Below, piece after piece: positions 33,463 through 42,933 of a stretch of DNA of 64,000 nt. The notes under the pieces are model-generated. The model worked only from the letters and a program-made list of their open reading frames with translations. It was not told where the DNA came from and made no database searches. Origin of the DNA: Actomonas aquatica (lineage in GTDB: Bacteria; Verrucomicrobiota; Verrucomicrobiia; Opitutales; Opitutaceae); contig NZ_CP139781.1 of NCBI RefSeq assembly GCF_019679435.2, positions 1,240,001 to 1,304,000 of the forward strand. Reading direction: 5' to 3'. The first letter of the stretch is position 1, and every line of letters begins with the position of its first letter. The position numbers and the translations under genes are program-made.

Positions 33463-34635
33463 ATGTCCTCATCCAAACCCGCGGTCCTCGCCCTCGAAGA
33501 TGGTTCGGTCTACCATGGCCTCGCTTTTGGCGCCGATGCCACCGTCGCCGGAGAATGTGTTTTTAACACCTCCATGACGGGTTATCAGGAGATCGTCACC
33601 GATCCGTCCTACTTCGGCCAAATCGTGACCATGACCGCTGTCCAGATCGGCAACTACGGCATCAGCCCCGAGGACGCCGAGGCCGGACACCCGATGTGCT
33701 CCGGTTTTGTGGTGCGGGAACTCTCCCCTATCGCCTCCAATTGGCGTTCGACCATCACGCTCGACGCCTACCTCGCGAAATACGGCATACCCGGCATCAG
33801 CGAGGTCGATACCCGCGCCATTACCAAAAAGCTCCGCGTCGACGGCGCCATGAAGTGCTGCATCAGCACCCTGCCGATCACCGACGAGGAAGCCGTGGCC
33901 CAGGCCCGCGGCTGGCAAGACATGGCCGGCAGCGACTACGTAAAGGACGTGAGCTGCAAGGAACCCTACATTTGGGGTGCCGATGAGCCCGAGCGCTACA
34001 ACGCCCCCTACTTGCCCGACGGCACGTCCTTCGGCGCCCACCAAACCCGCGAGAAGCGCTTCCGCGTCGCTGCCTTCGACTTCGGCGCCAAGCACACCAT
34101 CTTCCGCAAACTCATCCGCCACGGCTTCGACGTGCAGGTCTTCCCCTCCACCGCGACGCCCGAGATGATCCGCGAACACGCCCCCGACGGCCTCTTCCTC
34201 TCCAACGGCCCCGGCGACCCGGCCGCCCTCGACTACGTGCACCGCACCGTCAACGCCCTGCTGCCCGAGCTGCCGACCTTCGGCATCTGCCTCGGCCACC
34301 AGATGCTCACCCACGCCATGGGCGGCAAAACCTTCAAACTCAAGTTTGGTCACCGCGGCGGCAACCAGCCGGTCAAGAACCTCGAGACCGGCCGCGTCTC
34401 CATCACCGCGCAGAACCACGGCTTCGCCACCGATCCCGATAGCCTCGAAGCCGGCGGCGCCATGGTCACCGAGATCAACTTGAACGACAACACGGTCGAA
34501 GGCCTGCGCCACAAGGAGCTGCCGATCTTCTCGGTGCAATACCACCCGGAAGCCGCCCCCGGCCCCAACGACGCCGATCCGCTCTTCGTCGACTTCTACA
34601 ACCTCATCCAGAAGCGCAAAGACGGAAAGATCTGA
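33463..34635 (+). CDS. carA: Carbamoyl-phosphate synthase small subunit
   Basis: The 390-residue glutaminase subunit supplies ammonia to CarB for arginine and pyrimidine synthesis. The N-terminal domain carries L-E-D-G-S-V-Y-H-G and N-T-S-M-T-G-Y-Q-E. The class I amidotransferase domain has the nucleophile C276 in F-G-I-C-L-G-H-Q and H361/E363 in Y-H-P-E. The ATG at 33463 fits; the frame above it is not coding. carB is not in the window. A strong terminator closes the gene, so it is transcribed alone. Confidence 0.96.
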   Translation: MSSSKPAVLALEDGSVYHGLAFGADATVAGECVFNTSMTGYQEIVTDPSYFGQIVTMTAVQIGNYGISPEDAEAGHPMCSGFVVRELSPIASNWRSTITLDAYLAKYGIPGISEVDTRAITKKLRVDGAMKCCISTLPITDEEAVAQARGWQDMAGSDYVKDVSCKEPYIWGADEPERYNAPYLPDGTSFGAHQTREKRFRVAAFDFGAKHTIFRKLIRHGFDVQVFPSTATPEMIREHAPDGLFLSNGPGDPAALDYVHRTVNALLPELPTFGICLGHQMLTHAMGGKTFKLKFGHRGGNQPVKNLETGRVSITAQNHGFATDPDSLEAGGAMVTEINLNDNTVEGLRHKELPIFSVQYHPEAAPGPNDADPLFVDFYNLIQKRKDGKI

Positions 34636-34671
34636 GGCCGCACCTCACTCCGTTTCACATCCCCACCTTCT

Positions 34672-34704
34672 GCAAAGGCCGGCCATTCGCCGGCCTTTGC
34701 TTTT
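34672..34704 (+). terminator. Rho-independent terminator of carA
   Basis: The twelve-base perfect arms GCAAAGGCCGGC (34672-34683) and GCCGGCCTTTGC (34689-34700) surround CATTC and are followed by TTTT. It lies 37 bases after the carA stop and ends 8 bases before the stop of the convergent giant gene. Confidence 0.92.
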
Positions 34705-34711
34705 GCCCGGG

Positions 34712-37700
34712 TCACTCCTCCGGCTCGGGCGCGGGTGTCGGCAGGTCCGCCGGATCCTGAATCACAATGCCCAGCATCTGCAGATCGATACCGTGATGCC
34801 GGAACAGCGCCCGCGCATTCGCATTTTCGTTGGTGCGCGTGGCCGTCGCCACGGCGCCGTAGGAGACCGGGATCTGCGTCTCGCCCGGCGTCAGCACGAA
34901 GTCACCAAACGCGCTCTCGCCGTTGGCGTCCACGGTGTATCCAGGTCCCACATACAGCGAAATCTCGTGCATCGGGAACGTGCGCAGCTTGTAGGACTGG
35001 TAGCGGGTCTCCTGCAGTTTCGCCGTCACGTAGGCTGGATTGGTGGTGCCGATGTCCTCGATGAGCGTGCGATCCGTTTCCCGTTGCAGGGAATACGCCC
35101 CGGCTGCGCGCAGAATCGCCAGCGCATCCTCGCCCACCGCCGGGTCGTCGGCCAACGCCATCAACGTGGTGAGGAGCTCCTCATCCGACACCTCGTCCGG
35201 ATACGGATAGCTTTCCCAAATGCTCTGCCACGGCAGCTCGCTCAGGGGTTTGGTGGCCTGCTCCTTCGGCTGAATAAACGCCCGGCGCGAGAAGCTGGTG
35301 TAGGCGCTGAACACCCCATTATCCAACTGCGCGTCCACCGGGATACAGATCGCCAGCACCTTCACCCCGACCGCCTCCGAAGCGCCCAAGCCACCGAAGG
35401 TGCGCGCCGTGTAAGTCGACTTGATCCGGTCCTTCAGCAGATTGAACGGCTGCTGCAGCAGGTCGCAGTGGTTGAAGCTCAGGGGCTGCGACACTCGGTA
35501 ACTTTGCGACGTGAATCGCTTTAACCCCGTCTCGGTATCCGGCGTCGCCCGCAGCCCCTCCAACGCGCCCTTGGCCGAGGTGAGACTGAACCCGGGCACC
35601 GACGTCTCGGTCCCGTTCAGGGTGCCGTTCAGCACCATCGCGATCGGGCCCTTCTTGCCCGGAGCCACATCAAGCACGGCGTTTTCGCCCAGCCCGACTC
35701 CCAAATTGATCGCCGCCGTGGTCACATCCACGCCCGGCTGACACGCCGCCAAATAGCCCCCCGAGGTGACGGTGCTCAGCACCGCATTCGCGATGATATC
35801 GACCGTGAGGTCGACCACCGCATCGGCCACGATTTTGGTCGCCTCCTCGTCGCCCTCGCTCTGCGTGGTCACCAACAGATCCACCGCCGGATCGCCCAAC
35901 GCTTGGCGCTCCGTCAGGTTCAGACCGGCTTTGATCTTCCACGTGTCCGGATTGGCCGGCGCGTAATCCAAGGGATCCACCCCGATCGCGAAACTCGCCG
36001 AGATCCGCACCCCCGTCTCGACCGGCGCTTTCTTGTCGACGTCGCTGCCGTAAATCATGACCGGCCGCGGTTGAGTCGACCCGAGAAAGACCTCTTCAAA
36101 CTGCGGCTTCGTCCCGGCCGCCGCGCCCACCGCGCCGAGGCGCGTCAGCGAGACTTGCTCCAGGTCATCCTCGATCGCCTCGCTAAACGGATCCCGGATC
36201 TGGTCGGCCTGCCCCTTGATCAGATAACCAGCATGCAGGCCCGGTAACTGCGCCCCGGGCAGCGTCGCTTCGATGGCAAAGGTCGGCGCATCGTCGGTGC
36301 GCACATCCACAAACCCACCCGAAACCGCACCCAGCCGAGGCAACAGTTCCAGATCATTGAGCGAGCCCGTCTCCGCCGTAAGATCCGTCACGATGTCGAG
36401 CCCAAGCAAGTCCGACGAGTTGGGCACGTAGTCGAACCGATTACTCGCCAGTGCCGCGGCCCCGTAGATCGCACTCGCCTCCGCGCCCACCACCGGAATG
36501 GCCGCATAAAACGCATCGCGCAGACGCGGTTTCGGCACGCTGCCGTGGTGCGCGTCGTAGAGCACACCATCGAGAGCGACGCCAAAATGGTGGCGCGTGG
36601 TGCCCGTCGGCGTGCCGGGCGGATCGAGTGGCGTGTATTCACGCACTCGCCCGTCTTTGCCCAAGTCGAAGACGGTGCCCTGATACACCTCCATCTGGAA
36701 GTATTGGTCCAGGACCCCACCGTAATACTGCGACGGCCATTGCCCGTAGAGGATATTCTCAAACGATGTCGTGGGCTCCTCCCCTTCCGGTGTCTCCGCC
36801 CGGAAGTGATCAAAGTCCGTCGCCTCGTGATCGACCCACACGGAGACCGACCGCGTGACCTTGGGATTGCCCGCCACATCCGCCAGGTTGAGCGGCAGAT
36901 CAAACTGCGAGTAGCGCCGGTAGGTTTCGTGCAGGTCGGCCTTCACGTCGTCGAAGCCGATCACCGGTTCCTCCTCCGCCGGCACAAACTCGGTCGTAAA
37001 GTTATAGGCCGTGAAACGCTGGTAATCGACGTAGTTGCCGCTCGCGGTGATTTCCACCGCCTCGGCGCCCTGCCCGGAACTCAAGAAGTCCGGCAAGCCG
37101 TCCGGCAGGCCCAGCTCCCCCAATTGGCGACTGCGGCTGACCGTGCGTCGATCTGTAGTGTTCCCGTAGATACGCAGGCCCGTCCACGTGCCGATCGTGA
37201 ACTCCCGCGCCAAGTCCCGCACCACCGCCTCGCCAGTGAGCGGGTCGGTCTGACGAGAGAAACCCAGCAAGGGACTGGTGGCAAATTGACCGCGGAAGCC
37301 CGCCGCCCCCGCCGCGACATCGGCTTCGTCAAAACGGCCGTCGTTATTGGTATCTTCCTCCGGGTCCGCGACGCCGTCCTGATTCGCATCCCACACGGCA
37401 TGGATCGACGGGCGCAGGGTCGCGGTGAGCGGAGGCAACGTGAGCCCGCGTCGCTCAAACCCAAACTCCACGCTCCCACGCGGTGCCGCCAAACCGTAGC
37501 TGGCGTTCAGCGCGACATCGACTTCGCCATTCGGATTCTTCGGCGTGAGCGCCGCGCCGAAAAGTTGGAATTCACCGGGCCACGTGGAGCCGTCACCCAA
37601 CACCAACTCCACCTCGCGCACGTCGTAGTCATTGGTCGTCGCACTCCCCCAATAGGTCGCGTCGACATCGATCACGAGACGCAGGGCGTCGCCGTCGATT

Positions 37701-40700
37701 TCGTGACTCGCCAACGATAAACCGTCGCCCAGATCGAGGGTCCCGTCAAAACCCGCGGCCAAGGCCTCAGCAAAACCTTCCGTGCCTTCGAGTGTCACGC
37801 GCACTTGCGCCGCTTCTGCCGGCAGGTCGCCATCGGCCACGGCTTGCCGCACCCGCTCGGACGGGATCGGCAAGCGGTCCGGCGTGAACACCACGCCGTG
37901 ACCACCGATACGGATCACGAAGTTGTGCAGCGCACTCCAGGCGGGATCGGCGTAGTTAGCCGCTGCAATCGTTGGCGGCGCGATCGCGGGTTGTTCGGTC
38001 AGCGGGTAGCCCGAGCCGTTGAACGTGTAGGTGTAACTGAAAAAGCGATCACCCTCAAAGGGCGTGTAGTAGTCGCGCTGCACCGGAGTCAGGTCGAAGC
38101 CGATCAACAAATCGTAGCGTTGTTGTTCCGCAGTGTAATTGGAGTTTTCCAGCACATTGATCGTGAAAGCCTGCTGACCGGTTGCATCGACGTAGAGGTT
38201 GTCCTCGTAACCCTGCCCCGTATCGAACTGGTCGTAGTCAAACGTCACGCCCGGGCCGATCAGCCGCCGCGGTCGCGCATACAGCAACGTGGTCGAGGGA
38301 GCTTCCACCCGCTCCGCATAACCGCCGACGTAGCTCTCCTGAAACGTCTGCCCGACGGCCATCGCCTCGCCGGCCGCGTTGTAGTGCTGCATCACGACGC
38401 GAATCGACTTGCCGGGAATCCACACCCCGCGCTTCGGCCACAGCACTTCGATGCCGCCCAACATCATGTTGTCCGGCACCTGCTCGCCACTGTCGTGCCA
38501 GGGATTGTCCCCCTTCGTCGGCCAGGTGAGCTCATCCAACGACGGCACCGAGAAGGTGAACGGCGCGGTCGAAATCTCCGGCCGGCCCGCCAGCGCGCGT
38601 CGCACCGTGTAGGTGCCAGGCGCGTCGAAAAACTCCTTAAAGTCGTAGAAGTTGGGCACCTCCGAGACCGGCACATGCAAGGTCCCGCCGCCCGCCGCCG
38701 ACGATCCGGCGTCCGTCACGCCTTCCTCCGGCTGCACGGCCGGACGTTCGATCACCCACTCCTCGGGGTAGAGGTCCGCCCAGCTCGTGCCGTTGAACTG
38801 CATGCTGCGTAGATTGGGCTGTCCCTCCACCAACTGCAGTGGCAGGAAATGACGCACCGGCAATTGGTTGTCCGGCGGCACCGGCCGCCCCACCAACTCG
38901 ACCATCTGCAGCTCCGGCTGAATGACGTTCAGCGTGAAGGTCTGGGCCGGGATGTTGGGATCATTCACGACACTCACGCGAAAGGTCATTTCGCCCGCGC
39001 GGGTCGGCGACACGCTGAAACGTGCCCGTCCGTGATTCGGATGCACGGTTACGCCGAAGCCACCCGTATCCGGCAAATTTGACTCAGCCACAAAACCCCG
39101 AAATTCCGCGGTCTTTTCCACCATCACATCGGTTACCGCCGTGCCATTCGTCGGCGGCAGCTCCCCATCCCGCAGATACCGATCGTAGACCACCCAGAAC
39201 TCGTCGCCCTCCACGACTTCCACTTTCACTTCCATTTTGCCGACAAAAACACTCGCGCCGTTTTCGTAGTCGCCTTCGAAGGGGTTGCTCAGCTGCACGT
39301 CGAAATCGATCCATTCGGTGATGTAGACCTCGTCCGTCGCTTCCGTCTGCGACCCCATCACCGACACGTTCATGTCGAGCTGCGTGTAGCGCACATTCAC
39401 GGTGGTGGAATTCTGATACTCACCGTCGTCATACGACACCGTGACGACGCCCTGCCCCGCCGTGTCGCCGATCTCCAGCACGCCGGACTTTTCCTCGATG
39501 CGCGCCGCGATGCCGGTGTTCTGCACGATGCGATCGAACTGGTTATAATCCACCACGTCTCCAGTTGCTGAATACGTAATGGCGGCGATGTCCCGCCCGC
39601 TGATGTGCTCCGGCTCGGGACCATAAATGCTGTAGAATGGAACCCGGGTGATACGCAGCCGCGGGTCGAGCGCAAAGGTCACATCGGGTTGCGTCACCTC
39701 GATCTGGTTGTATCCGCCCGCATAGGACACGTCCCCCAGCACCTGTGCCTCCACCGCCCAAAAATACACCGGCTCGCGCGCTTTCACCGTCGCTCGTCCG
39801 ACCACTTGGTAGGTCAGGTCCTGCGCCGTTACGACCGCGAGACCCGGTTCCTCCCACACCGTCATCAAGCCGGTGTCATCGACCGTGACCCGTTCCTCCG
39901 GATTACTCGTCCACGAAAACGCCGCTGCCCCCGGGGTGCCGGTGGTGCCATCCGAGAAATGCCGCGTCGCCACAAACTGAGTCTGCGGTTCGGTGTCCCA
40001 TTCCGTTTCGTCGAAGCGCACCACTTCCCCCGGCGAGATCTCCACATCGACCAGCGTGATCGCGGCCGTCTGCAGCGGCGCCTGTTCCGCCCCCAGCGAA
40101 TAACCCACCACGATATCCACCGGCAACGCATCCGGCAAAACCGGCGGAGCCGTGTAGGTGCCGTCCAGCGACAGCGCGCCCAGGCCCGGCAAGCCGCCCA
40201 CGTAGTTGTTCAGTTTCCAGACGGCGTTGCGCAACGGCAGGAAGCCGAAATCCACAATATGGATACCCGCCTGAAACTGCACCGTCTCCCCCACCCCGAT
40301 GATGGAATCACCCGGCACAATGACCAACTCACCGGGCAACGCCTCCACCGTCACCCCCGTGTCGGCCACACGCGAAGCGTCATCCAAATCGGTCGCCCGC
40401 AGGGTCACGTTGAGCCCGGTCGTGCCGGTCGGCGCGGTGTAATACGCCACCGCCGAATCCGTCAGGCTGACCCGAATCGTGCCGACGGTCCCATTGCCGC
40501 CTTCCACGCCGTCCACGCTCCAAGCCCAGTTGCCCCCCGCGCCCCCCTGCAGACGCAGAATCAAGGTGTCGCCCGCCAGCACCCGCTGGTCTTCCTGCAA
40601 CAGCTCAAACAGCTCGTCCTCGCCCAAGATCCGCGCCCGGTAAAACCGCTGCCGCGCACCGCTCACCCCCAGCCCGTCATCGGTCGCCGCATGCGCTCCG

Positions 40701-40921
40701 CCCGCTAACGTGCCGCGTTCCAACTCCGCCCAATGGATCAGGTCGTCCGAAACTTCGATCACCACCGGTTCACCATCCGGACCTGTCACCCTCACCTGCA
40801 GCTCAGCAGTGGATACGGATTCAAAATCGATCGAGAGCTCCTGCGCGACGACCGCGATCCCGGAAAGGATCCACGCGGCGAGGCAACGGACGCGTTGGGG
40901 GAAGAGGGACGAAAGCACCAT
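34712..40921 (-). CDS. Giant secreted multidomain protein of unknown function
   Basis: The ATG at 40921 gives about 2,069 residues with a signal peptide (L-A-A-W-I-L-S-G-I-A-V-V-A-Q). The first 75 mature residues carry the V-E-V-S-D-D-L-x-x-W then R-F-Y-R-A module found at the ends of many verrucomicrobial exoproteins. Residues 100 to about 900 are a chain of immunoglobulin-like beta domains (repeated P-G-x-x-V-x-V-G-E-T, A-F-S-W-T-S-N-P-E). At about 1175-1202 two calcium loops follow (D-A-N-Q-D-G, D-T-N-N-D-G). Near 1440-1462 stands H-H-F-G-V-A-L-D-G-V-L-Y-D-A-H-H-G. The C-terminal third is mixed alpha/beta and unrecognised. No sortase, PEP-CTERM or autotransporter end was seen. It is probably an adhesin or exoenzyme. 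It is a single gene, convergent with carA. Confidence 0.8.
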   Translation of the reverse strand: MVLSSLFPQRVRCLAAWILSGIAVVAQELSIDFESVSTAELQVRVTGPDGEPVVIEVSDDLIHWAELERGTLAGGAHAATDDGLGVSGARQRFYRARILGEDELFELLQEDQRVLAGDTLILRLQGGAGGNWAWSVDGVEGGNGTVGTIRVSLTDSAVAYYTAPTGTTGLNVTLRATDLDDASRVADTGVTVEALPGELVIVPGDSIIGVGETVQFQAGIHIVDFGFLPLRNAVWKLNNYVGGLPGLGALSLDGTYTAPPVLPDALPVDIVVGYSLGAEQAPLQTAAITLVDVEISPGEVVRFDETEWDTEPQTQFVATRHFSDGTTGTPGAAAFSWTSNPEERVTVDDTGLMTVWEEPGLAVVTAQDLTYQVVGRATVKAREPVYFWAVEAQVLGDVSYAGGYNQIEVTQPDVTFALDPRLRITRVPFYSIYGPEPEHISGRDIAAITYSATGDVVDYNQFDRIVQNTGIAARIEEKSGVLEIGDTAGQGVVTVSYDDGEYQNSTTVNVRYTQLDMNVSVMGSQTEATDEVYITEWIDFDVQLSNPFEGDYENGASVFVGKMEVKVEVVEGDEFWVVYDRYLRDGELPPTNGTAVTDVMVEKTAEFRGFVAESNLPDTGGFGVTVHPNHGRARFSVSPTRAGEMTFRVSVVNDPNIPAQTFTLNVIQPELQMVELVGRPVPPDNQLPVRHFLPLQLVEGQPNLRSMQFNGTSWADLYPEEWVIERPAVQPEEGVTDAGSSAAGGGTLHVPVSEVPNFYDFKEFFDAPGTYTVRRALAGRPEISTAPFTFSVPSLDELTWPTKGDNPWHDSGEQVPDNMMLGGIEVLWPKRGVWIPGKSIRVVMQHYNAAGEAMAVGQTFQESYVGGYAERVEAPSTTLLYARPRRLIGPGVTFDYDQFDTGQGYEDNLYVDATGQQAFTINVLENSNYTAEQQRYDLLIGFDLTPVQRDYYTPFEGDRFFSYTYTFNGSGYPLTEQPAIAPPTIAAANYADPAWSALHNFVIRIGGHGVVFTPDRLPIPSERVRQAVADGDLPAEAAQVRVTLEGTEGFAEALAAGFDGTLDLGDGLSLASHEIDGDALRLVIDVDATYWGSATTNDYDVREVELVLGDGSTWPGEFQLFGAALTPKNPNGEVDVALNASYGLAAPRGSVEFGFERRGLTLPPLTATLRPSIHAVWDANQDGVADPEEDTNNDGRFDEADVAAGAAGFRGQFATSPLLGFSRQTDPLTGEAVVRDLAREFTIGTWTGLRIYGNTTDRRTVSRSRQLGELGLPDGLPDFLSSGQGAEAVEITASGNYVDYQRFTAYNFTTEFVPAEEEPVIGFDDVKADLHETYRRYSQFDLPLNLADVAGNPKVTRSVSVWVDHEATDFDHFRAETPEGEEPTTSFENILYGQWPSQYYGGVLDQYFQMEVYQGTVFDLGKDGRVREYTPLDPPGTPTGTTRHHFGVALDGVLYDAHHGSVPKPRLRDAFYAAIPVVGAEASAIYGAAALASNRFDYVPNSSDLLGLDIVTDLTAETGSLNDLELLPRLGAVSGGFVDVRTDDAPTFAIEATLPGAQLPGLHAGYLIKGQADQIRDPFSEAIEDDLEQVSLTRLGAVGAAAGTKPQFEEVFLGSTQPRPVMIYGSDVDKKAPVETGVRISASFAIGVDPLDYAPANPDTWKIKAGLNLTERQALGDPAVDLLVTTQSEGDEEATKIVADAVVDLTVDIIANAVLSTVTSGGYLAACQPGVDVTTAAINLGVGLGENAVLDVAPGKKGPIAMVLNGTLNGTETSVPGFSLTSAKGALEGLRATPDTETGLKRFTSQSYRVSQPLSFNHCDLLQQPFNLLKDRIKSTYTARTFGGLGASEAVGVKVLAICIPVDAQLDNGVFSAYTSFSRRAFIQPKEQATKPLSELPWQSIWESYPYPDEVSDEELLTTLMALADDPAVGEDALAILRAAGAYSLQRETDRTLIEDIGTTNPAYVTAKLQETRYQSYKLRTFPMHEISLYVGPGYTVDANGESAFGDFVLTPGETQIPVSYGAVATATRTNENANARALFRHHGIDLQMLGIVIQDPADLPTPAPEPEE

Positions 40922-41107
40922 GGGACCAGTTGGGGCACCCGCCAGAACGGCAGACATTAATGCCCCTATTGCAGGTCACTCTCATTTGCGACCCTAAGTC
41001 CCCCCGACGAGGCCATCAGCAGCAGAGGTTATAGAAAATCCCCCGCGACATGACCGATCATGGCCCGAACCGGTGCGCGCTCCGCCAGCCCGGTCGCGAT
41101 CCGCCGC

Positions 41108-41851
41108 TCAACCCAGCGCCGCCTCAAAACGCTCGGCATCCGCCGGCGTATCGACGCCCAGCCCCGGATCATCGGTCAAACCGACCGCAATGTCGTAGCC
41201 ATTCTCCAACACCCGCAATTGCTCCAGCTTCTCGATCTGCTCGAGCTGTCCTTGCGGCAAACCAGCAAACTGCTCCAACAACATCGCCGTGTAAGCATAG
41301 AGACCGAGGTGCTTGCGGCAGGGATTCGCCGCCACCCAGTCGTCCTCAATCGTGAGGCCCAGATCGCGCGGAAACGGCATGCGTGAGCGCGAAAAATACA
41401 GCGCACGCCCGTCCCGCCGCATGACGACCTTCACCTGATTCGCGTTGTAGAAATCCACCACCCGCTTGAACGGCGTCGCCAGCGTCGCCATCGCCACCGG
41501 CCCCTGCACCAGCTCGGCCAGCGCGCGGATCTGCTCGCCCGTCACCAGTGGCTCATCGGCCTGCACGTTGATCACGAACTCCGCCCCGACCGTGCGGTTC
41601 GCTTCGGCCAGCCGATCCGTGCCGCTCTGGTGGTCGGCGCGGGTCATGATGGTCTGAAAACCCGCCTCGCGCAGCGGCGCTTCGAGCAAGGCATCATCCA
41701 CCGCAAACCACAGCGGAAACTCCGGTGCCTCGGCCGCGATCCGGCGCGCCACCCACAGCACCAGCGGCACGCCGCGCACCTCATGCAGGAGCTTGCGCGG
41801 GAAGCGCGAGGATTCGAGACGACAGGGGACGATGATCGCGAACTTTGGCAT
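41108..41851 (-). CDS. kdsB: 3-deoxy-manno-octulosonate cytidylyltransferase
   Basis: KdsB activates Kdo as CMP-Kdo for lipopolysaccharide core synthesis, which implies a Gram-negative envelope with LPS. The 247-residue protein has [16 protein letters not shown] (nucleotide loop), [11 protein letters not shown] and [19 protein letters not shown] and the C-terminal I-E-K-L-E-Q-L-R follow. The ATG at 41851 places the CTP-binding loop near residue 10 as usual. It is divergent from the HPr gene. Confidence 0.94.
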   Translation of the reverse strand: MPKFAIIVPCRLESSRFPRKLLHEVRGVPLVLWVARRIAAEAPEFPLWFAVDDALLEAPLREAGFQTIMTRADHQSGTDRLAEANRTVGAEFVINVQADEPLVTGEQIRALAELVQGPVAMATLATPFKRVVDFYNANQVKVVMRRDGRALYFSRSRMPFPRDLGLTIEDDWVAANPCRKHLGLYAYTAMLLEQFAGLPQGQLEQIEKLEQLRVLENGYDIAVGLTDDPGLGVDTPADAERFEAALG

Positions 41852-41925
41852 GCAAAAGGCTGAGACCTTGAGTAACAGGTTTTTGAGTTGCAAGCCGCCC
41901 TGCCGCTCCGGAGCCTTTCCCGCTC

Positions 41926-42228
41926 ATGTCTGAAACGTCCGATCCCGCCTCCCCCACTGCACAAACCGCCCGCGAGCTGGTCGTGCAGAACAAGATGGGT
42001 ATCCATGCCCGTCCTGCGGCCATGATCGTTCGCGTCACCAACAAGTTCAAAGCCGACGTATTGGTCGAAAAGGACGACGAACAGGTGAACGGAAAAAGCA
42101 TCATGGGTCTGATGATGTTGGCCGCCGGCAAGGGCTCCAAAGTGCGCTTCAGCGTCACCGGCGACGACGGTGCCGCCATGCTCGACGAACTCGAGGCGCT
42201 CTTCGCCCGCAAGTTCGACGAGGCCTGA
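41926..42228 (+). CDS. HPr-like phosphocarrier protein
   Basis: The 100-residue protein has a longer N-terminus than the usual 85-90. The phosphorylation site is H27 in G-I-H-A-R-P-A, and the regulatory site N-G-K-S-I-M-G-L-M contains S58, equivalent to Ser46. Both sites are kept, so it could serve a phosphotransferase system or a regulatory nitrogen/carbon relay with HPr kinase. No other PTS gene is in the window. Confidence 0.93.
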   Translation: MSETSDPASPTAQTARELVVQNKMGIHARPAAMIVRVTNKFKADVLVEKDDEQVNGKSIMGLMMLAAGKGSKVRFSVTGDDGAAMLDELEALFARKFDEA

Positions 42229-42283
42229 TCCACTCATCGGCACATCGTGCTCCTCTAGTTTAGAAATTTGAACCAGCCGAGTC

Positions 42284-42312
42284 TTGACCAATAATCCATT
42301 ATATTGGATACC
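42284..42312 (+). promoter_or_regulatory. Promoter and operator of the XRE-cupin gene
   Basis: TTGACC at 42284-42289 is followed after 17 bases by GATACC. The inverted repeat CCAATA (42288-42293) / TATTGG (42302-42307) sits inside it and reaches the annotated TTG start. It is a likely autoregulatory operator. It also suggests that transcription may start so late that a TTG at 42322 is the true start codon. Confidence 0.5.
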
Positions 42313-42933
42313 CCATCCACCTTGGCAGATAACCCGCGCTCCAGCGTCAACGAACACATCGCCGCCCGGCTCCGCGCCCTGCGCGACGCCCGGGGCGTCT
42401 CGCTCGCCGCGCTCGCCGAACGCACCGGCGTCAGCCGCTCGATGTTGTCGCTGATCGAACGCGGTGAAAGCAGCCCCACCGCCACCGTCCTGGAGAAGAT
42501 CGCTACCGGCCTCTCCGTGCCCTTGGCCGAACTCTTCTCCCCCGTCCCCACCACCGATGCCACGCCGCCGTCGCCCCTACGCCGCGCCGCCGAGCACGTC
42601 GTGTGGCGCGATCCCGCCTCCGGTTATCAACGCACCGAAGTGAGCCCGGCCGGAGCCACCGACTTCGCCCGCATCGTCGACGTCTCCTTTCCCGCCGGCG
42701 CCCACATCGCCTTCGACACCACACACTACGACGCCCCCGTGCATCAACAGGTTTGGATGCTCGAGGGCGCCATGCACATCCGCCACGGCGACGACACCTA
42801 CGAACTTAGCGTCGGCGATACCCTCGCCTTCCTCCTCGACCGCCCCACCGCCTTTCACAACCCAACTCGATCCGAAGCGCGCTACGCTGTCGTGATCGTG
42901 CCATCGGCCGCTTCCCGCCCCCGCTTGCCATGA
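42304..42933 (+). CDS. XRE-family regulator with cupin sensor domain
   Basis: The protein has 209 residues. The HTH lies at about 20-72 (L-R-A-L-R-D-A-R-G-V-S-L-A-A-L-A-E-R-T-G-V-S-R-S-M-L-S-L-I-E-R-G). A cupin barrel at about 125-205 has P-V-H-Q-Q-V-W-M-L-E-G and L-S-V-G-D-T-L-A-F. Such regulators often sense small metabolites, for example amino acids or polyamines. The start is TTG; a second TTG at 42322 would lie clear of the putative operator. The stop overlaps the start of the GNAT gene (ATGA), a pairing often seen with this regulator type. Confidence 0.88.
   Translation: MDTPSTLADNPRSSVNEHIAARLRALRDARGVSLAALAERTGVSRSMLSLIERGESSPTATVLEKIATGLSVPLAELFSPVPTTDATPPSPLRRAAEHVVWRDPASGYQRTEVSPAGATDFARIVDVSFPAGAHIAFDTTHYDAPVHQQVWMLEGAMHIRHGDDTYELSVGDTLAFLLDRPTAFHNPTRSEARYAVVIVPSAASRPRLP

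Noticed and set aside
34712..40921. Polymorphic toxin or Rhs protein
   Set aside because: No YD repeats, no immunity gene downstream and no nuclease or peptidase motif at the C-terminus were seen.
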